Assembly: GCA_031259905.1 (NCBI GenBank)
Contig: JAIRKS010000003.1
Span: 1-12,892 of the forward strand
Length of the DNA: 12,892 nt
Direction: 5' to 3'
Source of the DNA: Odoribacteraceae bacterium
GTDB lineage: Bacteria; Bacteroidota; Bacteroidia; Bacteroidales; Marinifilaceae
The number at the start of each line of letters is the position of its first letter. Positions within the stretch are counted from its first letter, which is position 1. Below the pieces are notes generated by a model, which worked only from the letters and a program-made list of their open reading frames with translations, did not search any database and was not told the origin of the DNA. Below, piece after piece: positions 7,342-12,892 of this stretch. The translations under genes were made by a program, and so were the position numbers.

Positions 7342-8100
7342 ATGCTAAGTAAACACCTAACAAATGTAATCCAAAACCTTGAAAGAAGGAAATTCAGGGA
7401 AAAATATCGCCTTTTCAAGGTCGAGGGTGAAAAGTTGGTGGACGAGTTGTCACGTTCCGACCTGAAAATCGAGACGTTAATCGCCCGTCCGGAGTGGCTG
7501 GCAGGAGAGAAAATGATCCCCGAAGGATGCACCGTCGTGGAGGTAAACGGGCAGGAAATGGCGCGGCTCTCCGCGTTCAAGTCGCCGCCAGCGGTCATCG
7601 CCCTCGTCGAGACGCCGCGCGAGGAGGAGGTGAACGTGCCGGCGGACGCGCTCTCGGTGGTCTTGAACGGTGTGCAGGATCCCGGCAACCTGGGGACGAT
7701 CCTGCGGGTGTGCGACTGGTTTAACGTGCGTCACGTGTTTTGCGACCGGGATTGCGCCGGATACCTCAACCCGAAGTCCGTCCAGGCCAGCGCGGGGGCC
7801 ATCTTCCGGGTGCACGTCGCGTACGTGGAGTTGCCCGGGTTTATCCTCGCGCACGCGAGCGATGAGTTCCCTTGCTACGGCACGTTTCTCGACGGCGAGA
7901 ACATCCACGAGAGCAAGTTAGGCGACCGGGGATTCATCGTGATGGGAAACGAGGGAGGGGGCGTCTCCGCGGAGATCGAGCGGTTGGTGACGCGCCGGTT
8001 GACGATCCCGCGTTACGTGCGCGCCGCCGAATCGCTGAACGTGGGAGTGGCAACGGGAATCGTCCTATCGGAATTTAGACGAAAACGAGATAAAATATAA
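7342..8100 (+). CDS. TrmH/SpoU-family RNA 2'-O-methyltransferase
   Basis: This 252-residue SPOUT-class enzyme should transfer methyl from S-adenosylmethionine to a ribose 2'-OH in tRNA or rRNA. All three SpoU motifs are present: NGVQDPGNLGTILR (109-122) with the catalytic Arg, MGNEGGGVSAEIE (201-213), and the C-terminal knot IPRYVRAAESLNVGVATGI (222-240). The N-terminal 90 residues, with KFRVEGEK-like text (FKVEGEKLVDE), are the substrate-binding domain of the RlmB/TrmH relatives. The ATG at 7342 is preferred over an upstream in-frame codon, because MLSKHLTNVIQNL is a natural family start and a -7 promoter box lies just ahead of it. The gene is divergent from tamL. The exact target base cannot be assigned. 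Confidence 0.93.
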   Translation: MLSKHLTNVIQNLERRKFREKYRLFKVEGEKLVDELSRSDLKIETLIARPEWLAGEKMIPEGCTVVEVNGQEMARLSAFKSPPAVIALVETPREEEVNVPADALSVVLNGVQDPGNLGTILRVCDWFNVRHVFCDRDCAGYLNPKSVQASAGAIFRVHVAYVELPGFILAHASDEFPCYGTFLDGENIHESKLGDRGFIVMGNEGGGVSAEIERLVTRRLTIPRYVRAAESLNVGVATGIVLSEFRRKRDKI

Positions 8101-8110
8101 TTATTAACAA

Positions 8111-8121
8111 GTGTAGTACAC
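8111..8121 (+). promoter_or_regulatory. Perfect 11-bp palindrome upstream of the barrel gene
   Basis: GTGTAGTACAC is a perfect inverted repeat around a central G. It sits in the 36-bp gap between the methyltransferase stop and the ATG at 8137, about 15 bases from that start. It could be an operator half-site pair or form a small hairpin in the leader. No binding protein is implied by sequence alone. Confidence 0.25.
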
Positions 8122-8136
8122 AAAAAATGATGTAAC

Positions 8137-8724
8137 ATGAAAAAAGTTTTTTTTCTTACTCTATTCACTCTCGCCGGGATGAGCCTGGTGGCCCAGCAAA
8201 AACAAAAGGCCTTCGAGTTAGGAGTGCACGGCGGGTGGAGCAGCACGAAAATCTATGTCACCAATTTCCATACAAGGACGCACTGGGGATATTCCGCGGG
8301 GCTTCTCGGGCGAGTCAATTTCGATAAGGGACTGTACCTGGAGCCGGCCATCGACTACGTGCACAAGGAAGTGGTGCTCGAACGTTCGATCGGTGACGAC
8401 AAGTTGCGCAACACCTCCATTGACGTCCCCGTGCTCGTCGGCGTGAAGTTCCTGAATTTCCCGCTGGCCAGCGTGCGCGGGTACGCCGGGCCGGTAGCCT
8501 CCTTCCTGCTCAAGCCGATAAAAGTAAACCTGCAACCTATGGCAGGTGCACCGGTGCGCGAGGTCTCCTCGAGCAAGAGCATGTTCTACCTGCGCGCGGG
8601 TGTCGGCGCTGACCTCTTGATATTCTCGCTGGATGTCAACTACGAGTTCGGACTGAAGAAATTCAGCCCCGACATGAGCATCCCGCAGACCACGAACGTG
8701 ACGCTGGGGATCAGGATATTTTAA
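8137..8724 (+). CDS. Small outer-membrane beta-barrel protein (PorT/OMP_b-brl_2 type)
   Basis: The product has 195 residues. A clear signal peptide (MKKVFFLTLFTLAGMSLVAQ, 1-20) is followed by FELGVHGGWSSTKI and alternating hydrophobic and polar strands. The protein ends in an aromatic residue (LGIRIF), as expected for an outer-membrane barrel with about eight strands. This resembles the PorT-like family common in Bacteroidota, whose members often have no known function. It lies 36 bp after the RNA methyltransferase and probably shares its transcript, which ends at the strong terminator at 8770-8803. It might act as a small porin, an adhesin or a structural envelope protein; the sequence does not decide. 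Confidence 0.85.
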   Translation: MKKVFFLTLFTLAGMSLVAQQKQKAFELGVHGGWSSTKIYVTNFHTRTHWGYSAGLLGRVNFDKGLYLEPAIDYVHKEVVLERSIGDDKLRNTSIDVPVLVGVKFLNFPLASVRGYAGPVASFLLKPIKVNLQPMAGAPVREVSSSKSMFYLRAGVGADLLIFSLDVNYEFGLKKFSPDMSIPQTTNVTLGIRIF

Positions 8725-8769
8725 GCCCGGAAGAAATTTGCGGGGAGACCCTCCCTCTCTCTCCCCTCC

Positions 8770-8803
8770 CTCTCCTCCCCCCGCCGGGAGGAGAGTTCTT
8801 TTT
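8770..8803 (+). terminator. Rho-independent terminator after the barrel gene
   Basis: A perfect 10-bp stem, CTCTCCTCCC (8770-8779) with GGGAGGAGAG (8786-8795), encloses a six-base loop. TTCTTTTT follows immediately. This is a textbook plus-strand terminator 45 bases past the stop codon. Its left arm is the end of a long all-pyrimidine tract. Confidence 0.88.
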
Positions 8804-8820
8804 CAGGAAAAACGCGTCGT

Positions 8821-9024
8821 TCAGCGCGAACGCGACTCGTCGCACGCCCTCTCCCGTTCCTCCCGGTCGGCGGCGAGGAAGCAACGGATGCCCCGTTCCC
8901 TCATTGCCTTATTACTCCCGACGTGAGTCTCCGGGAACTTTTTCTTTTTCGTGAAGAAGACGGATACCCCCAGGCCGACCACGGCCAGCCCGACGAGTAA
9001 CAAGGTGATAAAGAATATATCCAT
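8821..9024 (-). CDS. Conserved 67-residue single-pass membrane protein
   Basis: The protein starts MDIFFITLLLVGLAVVGLGVS, a single membrane segment (about 3-24). A basic stretch FFTKKKKF follows, then a cytoplasmic tail with FPETHVGSNKAMRERGIRCFLAADREER. I recall this FPxTHVGxNKxMRxxGIxC pattern from small hypothetical proteins of Bacteroidota; no function is known to me. The start at 9024 is preferred over a longer in-frame extension to 9135. The extension is low-complexity, Lys-rich and covers the promoter region, whereas 9024 begins exactly at the hydrophobic helix and lies about 12 bases from the predicted transcript start. It is divergent from the PUR-domain gene. Confidence 0.78.
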   Translation of the reverse strand: MDIFFITLLLVGLAVVGLGVSVFFTKKKKFPETHVGSNKAMRERGIRCFLAADREERERACDESRSR

Positions 9025-9041
9025 ACGCGGTAAATTTCCGG

Positions 9042-9075
9042 CGAAGTTACCGTTTTTTTTAAACCATTTTTCAAA
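9042..9075 (-). promoter_or_regulatory. Putative promoter of the small membrane protein gene
   Basis: On the minus strand TTTG (9075-9072), 22 bases, then TAACTTCG (9049-9042) approximate the Bacteroidota promoter, with C for T in the -7 box. The predicted start site leaves only a leader of about 12 nt. Confidence 0.5.
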
Positions 9076-9091
9076 TCTCGTCCCCTCGTCT

Positions 9092-9121
9092 TTTGGTTGA
9101 TAAAACTTTTTCTTACATTTG
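9092..9121 (+). promoter_or_regulatory. Putative promoter of the PUR-domain gene
   Basis: TTTG (9092-9095), 18 bases, then TACATTTG (9114-9121) gives a near-consensus Bacteroidota promoter with a perfect -7 box. The ATG follows at 9152, leaving a leader of about 25 nt. It lies back to back with the minus-strand promoter at 9042-9075. Confidence 0.68.
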
Positions 9122-9151
9122 GGCGGTAAAGTCAAATCAAACTTGGAAACG

Positions 9152-9463
9152 ATGGATGTATTCGAACAAAACGACGGGATAGACCTTAACGATAGAGAAG
9201 AGGTCTACACTAATGCTGTAAAAGCAGGGAAAAGAACCTATTTTTTTGACGTGAAAGCGACTCGTAACGGGGATTATTACCTCACGATAACGGAGAGTAA
9301 GAAGAAATTCGACAAAGACGGGATGCCCAACTACGAAAAACACAAAGTATTCTTGTACAAGGAGGACTTCGACAAGTTCGTCGACGGGTTAAACGACGCG
9401 ATCGGGGTCGTCAAGGCAGCCCTCGGCGGGGTACTGCCCACGAAGGAATCCACGGAATCCTGA
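9152..9463 (+). CDS. PUR-domain (DUF3276) nucleic-acid-binding protein
   Basis: This 103-residue protein matches the Bacteroidota DUF3276/PUR-alpha-like family. The core reads EEVYTNAVKAGKRTYFFDVKATRNGDYYLTITESKK, followed by a beta-hairpin and helix pattern (HKVFLYKEDFDKFVDGLNDAI, 64-84). PUR-type domains bind purine-rich single-stranded DNA and RNA; the Borrelia relative BpuR acts as an RNA and DNA regulator. The role here is inferred and could be post-transcriptional. The ATG at 9152 is chosen because an in-frame TTG at 9119 overlaps the -7 promoter box and could not be in the transcript. It is monocistronic, with its own promoter and terminator. Confidence 0.88.
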   Translation: MDVFEQNDGIDLNDREEVYTNAVKAGKRTYFFDVKATRNGDYYLTITESKKKFDKDGMPNYEKHKVFLYKEDFDKFVDGLNDAIGVVKAALGGVLPTKESTES

Positions 9464-9481
9464 CTCCTCGCGGGAACGCGC

Positions 9482-9511
9482 AAGACGGGTGGCGAAAGTC
9501 ACCCGTCTTTG
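9482..9511 (+). terminator. Terminator hairpin after the PUR gene
   Basis: A perfect 10-bp stem, AAGACGGGTG (9482-9491) with CACCCGTCTT (9500-9509), has an eight-base loop and runs into TTTGTT. It lies 18 bases past the stop codon. The arms' A and T ends would also let it work on the opposite strand. Confidence 0.82.
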
Positions 9512-9579
9512 TTATAAACCGGTCGACGGGGGGCATCCCGTCACGTTCCTGCCCGTCGTCGTCGCGTCTTTAAAATACG

Positions 9580-9587
9580 TATATTCG
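9580..9587 (+). promoter_or_regulatory. Putative -7 element just ahead of rarA
   Basis: TATATTCG fits TAnnTTTG with one change and continues CGCGGG. The ATG at 9593 is only five bases beyond, so transcription from this box would give a leaderless or nearly leaderless mRNA. No TTG is seen at the expected -33 position, so support is modest. Confidence 0.35.
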
Positions 9588-9592
9588 CGGGT

Positions 9593-10870
9593 ATGGAAAA
9601 CAAACCGTTAGCAGAACGCATGCGTCCCGTGTCGCTGGACGACTACATCGGGCAACAACACCTGGTGGGGCCGGGGAAAGTACTCCGGAAAATGATCGAC
9701 TCCGGCGCGCTCTCCTCCTTCATCCTGTGGGGACCGCCCGGGGTGGGAAAGACGACGCTGGCAATGATCATCGCCAAGCAATTAAACCGCCCGTTCCACG
9801 TGCTGAGTGCCGTCAGTTCCGGGGTAAAAGACGTGCGCGAGGTAATCCAGAAGGCGGAATCCGGGCGATTCTTCAACGCGCCCAACCCGGTACTCTTCAT
9901 CGACGAGATCCACCGCTTCTCCAAGTCGCAACAGGACTCCCTGTTGGCCGCCGTCGAGAAAGGAGTCGTCACCCTCATCGGGGCCACCACCGAGAATCCC
10001 TCCTTCGAGGTCATCTCCCCGCTGCTCTCCCGCGCGCAAGTCTACGTCCTGAAGCCGCTGGAGAGAGACGACCTGGAGCGGCTCGTCGACATGGCGGTGG
10101 AGAGGGACTACACCCTGTCGCGCCGCGGGATCATCGTCAAGGAGCGGGACGCGCTCGTCTCCTACAGCGGGGGAGACGCCCGCAAACTGCTAAACATCCT
10201 CGAGCTGGTGGTAAACGGCTTGAAAGAGGGAGAGGTCGTCATCGACAACGAGACGGTCAAGCGAGAAGTACACGAGAACCCCCTCCTCTACGACAAGGAC
10301 GGGGAGCAACACTACGACATCATCTCGGCGATGATCAAGTCCACGCGGGGCGGTGACCCGGACGCCGCGCTTTACTGGATGGCGCGCGTGTTATCCGGCG
10401 GGGAAGACCCGAAGTTCATCGCCCGGCGGCTGCTCATCCTCGCCGCCGAGGACATCGGCCTGGCCAACCCCAACGCCTTGCTGATCGCGAACGCCTGCTT
10501 CGACGCGGTGCACAAGCTCGGTATGCCGGAGGCGCGCATTCCCCTCGCCACTTGCGTGATCTACCTCGCCACCTCCCCGAAGAGCAACGCGGCGTACCTC
10601 GCCATCAACGAGGCAATAAGCAGGGTAAAGGAGAGCGGCAACCTGCCCGTCCCCCTGCACCTGCGCAACGCGCCCACGGCGTTGATGAAGAAGCTGGACT
10701 ACGGGGTGGGATACAAGTACCCGCACGACTTCCCGGGGAATTTCACGGAACAGGAATACTTGCCGGGGGAATTAAAAGAGGCCACCTTCTATCGCCCGGG
10801 ACAAAACGCCCAGGAGGGAAAGATGCTGGAGCGCCTGCGGGCATGGTGGAAAAACAGGTACGACAAATAA
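9593..10870 (+). CDS. rarA: Replication-associated recombination protein RarA (MgsA)
   Basis: This 425-residue AAA+ ATPase is related to clamp loaders and eukaryotic WRNIP1. It acts at stalled replication forks in the cytoplasm, contacting SSB and single-stranded or duplex DNA ends. Visible elements are Walker A GPPGVGKT (47-54), Walker B LFIDEI (101-106) with the family text HRFSKSQQD, sensor 1 LIGATTENP (128-136) and arginine finger LLSRAQV (144-150). The C-terminal tetramerisation domain has AAEDIGLANPNAL and GYKYPHDFPGN. Length is close to the family norm (about 420-450), so the gene looks intact. It probably shares a transcript with kdsA, 12 bp downstream. Confidence 0.97.
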   Translation: MENKPLAERMRPVSLDDYIGQQHLVGPGKVLRKMIDSGALSSFILWGPPGVGKTTLAMIIAKQLNRPFHVLSAVSSGVKDVREVIQKAESGRFFNAPNPVLFIDEIHRFSKSQQDSLLAAVEKGVVTLIGATTENPSFEVISPLLSRAQVYVLKPLERDDLERLVDMAVERDYTLSRRGIIVKERDALVSYSGGDARKLLNILELVVNGLKEGEVVIDNETVKREVHENPLLYDKDGEQHYDIISAMIKSTRGGDPDAALYWMARVLSGGEDPKFIARRLLILAAEDIGLANPNALLIANACFDAVHKLGMPEARIPLATCVIYLATSPKSNAAYLAINEAISRVKESGNLPVPLHLRNAPTALMKKLDYGVGYKYPHDFPGNFTEQEYLPGELKEATFYRPGQNAQEGKMLERLRAWWKNRYDK

Positions 10871-10882
10871 AAAACCAACACG

Positions 10883-11689
10883 ATGAATACATACCAGGAA
10901 TTAACGGGCAAGAAAATGTTCTTCCTACTGGCAGGCCCCTGCGTGATCGAGGACGAGGAGATGCCCGCCCGCGTTGCCGCCCGCGTGAAGCGGGTAACGG
11001 ATCGTCTCGGCATCCCGTACGCCTTCAAGGGATCGTTCAGGAAAGCCAACCGTTCGCGGTTAGACTCCTTCACCGGCATCGGCGACGAGAAAGCGTTACG
11101 CGTCCTATCGCGCGTGCGGGAAGAGTTCGGCATCCCGGTGGTGACGGACATCCACGACGAGCGCGACGCGGGAATGGCCGCGGAACACGCGGACATCCTC
11201 CAGATCCCGGCCTTCCTCTGCCGGCAGACAGACCTGCTGGTGGCCGCCGCGCGTACCGGGAGAATGGTCAACATCAAGAAAGGACAATTCCTCTCGCCCG
11301 CCGCCATGAAATTTGCCGTCGACAAGGTACGCGAGTCGGGAAACAACAAGGTAATGGTCACCGAGAGGGGGACGACGTTCGGCTACCAGGACCTGGTCGT
11401 TGACTTCCGCGCGATCCCCGTCATGCAAGGAGAATGCGCGTGCCCCGTGGTGGTTGACGTCACGCACTCGTTACAGCGGCCCAACCAGGAGTCCGGCGTC
11501 ACCGGGGGGCAGCCGGCCATGATCGAGACCATCGCGCGCGCCGCCATCGCCGTGGGCGCCGACGGGATCTTCATCGAAACGCACGAGAACCCCTCCCGCG
11601 CCCGCTCGGACGGCGCCAACATGCTCCCCCTTGACCTCCTCGAGGGCCTCCTCGAGCGCCTGTCGCGCCTCTACCTGGCAACCCGTTAG
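10883..11689 (+). CDS. kdsA: 3-deoxy-8-phosphooctulonate synthase
   Basis: This 268-residue TIM-barrel enzyme condenses arabinose 5-phosphate with phosphoenolpyruvate to make Kdo-8-phosphate, a precursor of the inner core of lipopolysaccharide. Diagnostic blocks are LAGPCVIE (16-23), FKGSFRKANRSR (48-59), QIPAFLCRQTD (107-117), NIKKGQF (130-136) and ERGTTFGYQDLVVD (161-174). Cys20, His195 (DVTHS), Glu232 (FIETHENP) and Asp243 (SDGAN) match the four metal ligands of the metal-dependent class. The metal-independent class, as in E. coli, has Asn in place of the Cys. It follows rarA by 12 bp and converges on manA. Confidence 0.96.
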   Translation: MNTYQELTGKKMFFLLAGPCVIEDEEMPARVAARVKRVTDRLGIPYAFKGSFRKANRSRLDSFTGIGDEKALRVLSRVREEFGIPVVTDIHDERDAGMAAEHADILQIPAFLCRQTDLLVAAARTGRMVNIKKGQFLSPAAMKFAVDKVRESGNNKVMVTERGTTFGYQDLVVDFRAIPVMQGECACPVVVDVTHSLQRPNQESGVTGGQPAMIETIARAAIAVGADGIFIETHENPSRARSDGANMLPLDLLEGLLERLSRLYLATR

Positions 11690-11702
11690 AAAGAAAGAAA
11701 AA

Positions 11703-11729
11703 AGAGGGAGGACGCGTGATCCTCCCTCT
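11703..11729. terminator. Bidirectional terminator between kdsA and manA
   Basis: A perfect 10-bp stem, AGAGGGAGGA (11703-11712) with TCCTCCCTCT (11720-11729), has a seven-base loop midway between converging genes. On the minus strand it is followed by a T-rich tract (complement of the A run at 11690-11703), making a strong stop for manA. On the plus strand the tail ATCATTT is weaker. Confidence 0.85.
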
Positions 11730-11754
11730 ATCATTTCCTGCCTGCCGCGCGCCG

Positions 11755-12735
11755 TTACCCCTTCTCGATAAAAATCTCCAGCACCCGCGTAGGGCACGAG
11801 GGACGGAGCGTCAGTCGCTTCAAGGCGGCAGGCACGAGCACCGTCTCTCCCCGCGCGACGCGTACCGGCTCTCCCGCCCCCGCGTCGATCGCGAACGTCC
11901 CCTCCAGGCACGTGTAAACGACAAAAGAATCGACCGGCGAGTAATCCCGCGTCACCGTCGCGTTCATGGAAAGCAGGCAAACGGTAAAATAGGGACAGGC
12001 GACGAGGCGAACCGGCCGGTTCTCCGCCGCGACGTACTCCACGCGGCGCGAGGGATGATACCCGTAATCGATCACCCCCGCGGCCAGCTCCACGTGCAAC
12101 TCGCGCGCGTTCCCGCTGGCATCCTTCCGCTCGTAATCGTACACGCGATACGTGACATCCGACGCCTGCTGTATCTCCACGATGAAACACCCGGCGCCGA
12201 TAGCGTGCAACAGCCCGGCGGGGACAAAAAAGCAATCCCCCTTCCTCGCCTCCTCGACGCGCGTCAGCTCCCGGAGCCGCCCCTCGCCGAGGTACCCGAG
12301 GAACTCCTCCCTGCTCGTCGCCCGGTTAAAACCCAGCAACAGCGAGGCACCGGCGTCTGCCCCCGCGACGAACCACGCCTCCGTCTTCCCGCGCGCGTGA
12401 TGCCGTTCCCGCGCCGCCTCGTCACCGGGATGCACCTGCACGGAAAGATCCTCGCGCGCGTCGATATACTTGACGAGTAGCGGGAACTCGACGCCGTACC
12501 TCTCGTGCACGGCATCCCCGACGAGATTCCCCGCGTGCGCCGCGATCAACTCCCGCAGCGTCTTGCCGGCCAGCGGGCCGTTCGCGACCACCGACACGTG
12601 TTCCTCCACGGTCGAGATCTCCCAGCTTTCCCCGACGCGCTCCTGCCCGCCGGGAAGCTCGCCTTTCGCCAGCAACCGCGTCCCCCCCCACGGGGTCGCC
12701 TTCAACAAGGGATGAAACTTTAAAGGATATAACAT
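11755..12735 (-). CDS. manA: Class I mannose-6-phosphate isomerase
   Basis: This 326-residue cupin enzyme interconverts mannose 6-phosphate and fructose 6-phosphate, which feeds GDP-mannose and surface glycan synthesis or mannose use. It is the short bacterial form (about 320 residues). PLKFHPLLKATPWGG opens the protein. SVQVHPGDE (98-106) supplies zinc ligands Q100 and H102. KTEAWFV supplies E119. PAGLLHAIG (172-180) supplies H177. The stretch IQQASDVTYRVYDYER (188-203) is also typical. The ATG at 12735 begins right at the conserved N-terminus and lies about 20 bases from a TATCTTCG promoter box. It converges on kdsA and stands as its own unit. The DNA is very GC-rich. Confidence 0.95.
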   Translation of the reverse strand: MLYPLKFHPLLKATPWGGTRLLAKGELPGGQERVGESWEISTVEEHVSVVANGPLAGKTLRELIAAHAGNLVGDAVHERYGVEFPLLVKYIDAREDLSVQVHPGDEAARERHHARGKTEAWFVAGADAGASLLLGFNRATSREEFLGYLGEGRLRELTRVEEARKGDCFFVPAGLLHAIGAGCFIVEIQQASDVTYRVYDYERKDASGNARELHVELAAGVIDYGYHPSRRVEYVAAENRPVRLVACPYFTVCLLSMNATVTRDYSPVDSFVVYTCLEGTFAIDAGAGEPVRVARGETVLVPAALKRLTLRPSCPTRVLEIFIEKG

Positions 12736-12754
12736 GGTTCTTGATATTTTCCCG

Positions 12755-12762
12755 CGAAGATA
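12755..12762 (-). promoter_or_regulatory. Putative -7 element of manA
   Basis: TATCTTCG on the minus strand, followed by CGGG, fits TAnnTTTG with C for T. The ATG is 19 bases beyond. The expected -33 TTG is replaced by GTG about 20 bases upstream, so this is a partial match. Confidence 0.45.
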
Positions 12763-12892
12763 CGGTTTTTTCTCTCCCCGGGCACGACGGGATCAGCACC
12801 GGTAGCCGCTCACCTCCCTCCTCTCTTCCCCGGGTTCAAGACCGTCAAGGTGATCCTCGACGTCGACCCGTGTTGACGTTACCTTCTATTAT

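Noticed and set aside
8738..8926. A 62-residue plus-strand frame after the barrel gene
   Set aside because: It is made from the pyrimidine tract and terminator (Ser/Pro repeats) and continues antisense into the small membrane protein gene.
9025..9135. A 37-residue N-terminal extension of the small membrane protein
   Set aside because: It would cover the predicted promoter and is unlike the compact start at the hydrophobic helix.
10552..11403. A 283-residue plus-strand frame spanning the rarA-kdsA junction
   Set aside because: It lies out of frame across two well-supported genes and is Arg/Gly/Pro-rich nonsense typical of frame-shifted GC-rich DNA.
12793..12888. A minus-strand frame of about 30 codons with protein-like composition (ends GEERREVSGYRC) just upstream of manA
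   Set aside because: It is closed by a stop at 12888-12886 near the window edge and has no ATG, GTG or TTG start in that span, so it cannot be a complete gene. It may be chance in GC-rich DNA.

Overview
This 12.9-kb window looks like chromosomal core DNA from a GC-rich member of the Bacteroidota, probably Bacteroidales. The evidence is the gene content: a TamA-like Omp85 protein made as a lipoprotein, a PUR/DUF3276 protein, a PorT-type barrel, and a 67-residue FPETHVGxNKAMR membrane protein. It is also the promoter style, with -7 boxes of the form TAnnTTTG or TAnnTTCG and no clear Shine-Dalgarno sequences. The genus cannot be fixed from the sequence. I see no mobile element, CRISPR array, rRNA or tRNA.

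Layout. (1) 143-2518, minus strand: an O-acylation pair, an MBOAT acyltransferase followed by a membrane-anchored SGNH/DltD-like protein, behind a good promoter at 2559-2588. (2) 2674-7282, minus strand: a tightly packed four-gene run, tamL (outer-membrane Omp85 lipoprotein), a membrane histidine kinase, a NarL-type response regulator and a sugar-1-phosphate nucleotidyltransferase. Gaps are 12 bp and then two 4-bp start/stop overlaps. (3) 7342-8724, plus strand: a SpoU/TrmH RNA 2'-O-methyltransferase and a small outer-membrane barrel, ending in a strong terminator. (4) 8821-9463: a divergent pair, the small conserved membrane protein (minus) and the PUR-domain nucleic-acid-binding protein (plus), sharing a two-promoter intergenic region. 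(5) 9593-11689, plus strand: rarA and kdsA, 12 bp apart. (6) 11755-12735, minus strand: a class I mannose-6-phosphate isomerase converging on kdsA, with a bidirectional terminator between them.

Most genes serve the cell envelope: polysaccharide acylation, outer-membrane assembly, an outer-membrane barrel, Kdo synthesis, mannose supply and nucleotide-sugar synthesis. The rest handle RNA modification and replication-fork repair. The most thought-provoking arrangement is the two-component system locked by overlap between an outer-membrane assembly factor and a MurU-like nucleotidyltransferase. This suggests, without proving, an envelope-state sensor. A second theme is a recurrent TAnnTTCG form of the Bacteroidota -7 promoter element. 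Nothing here is clearly a new defence or mobile system.
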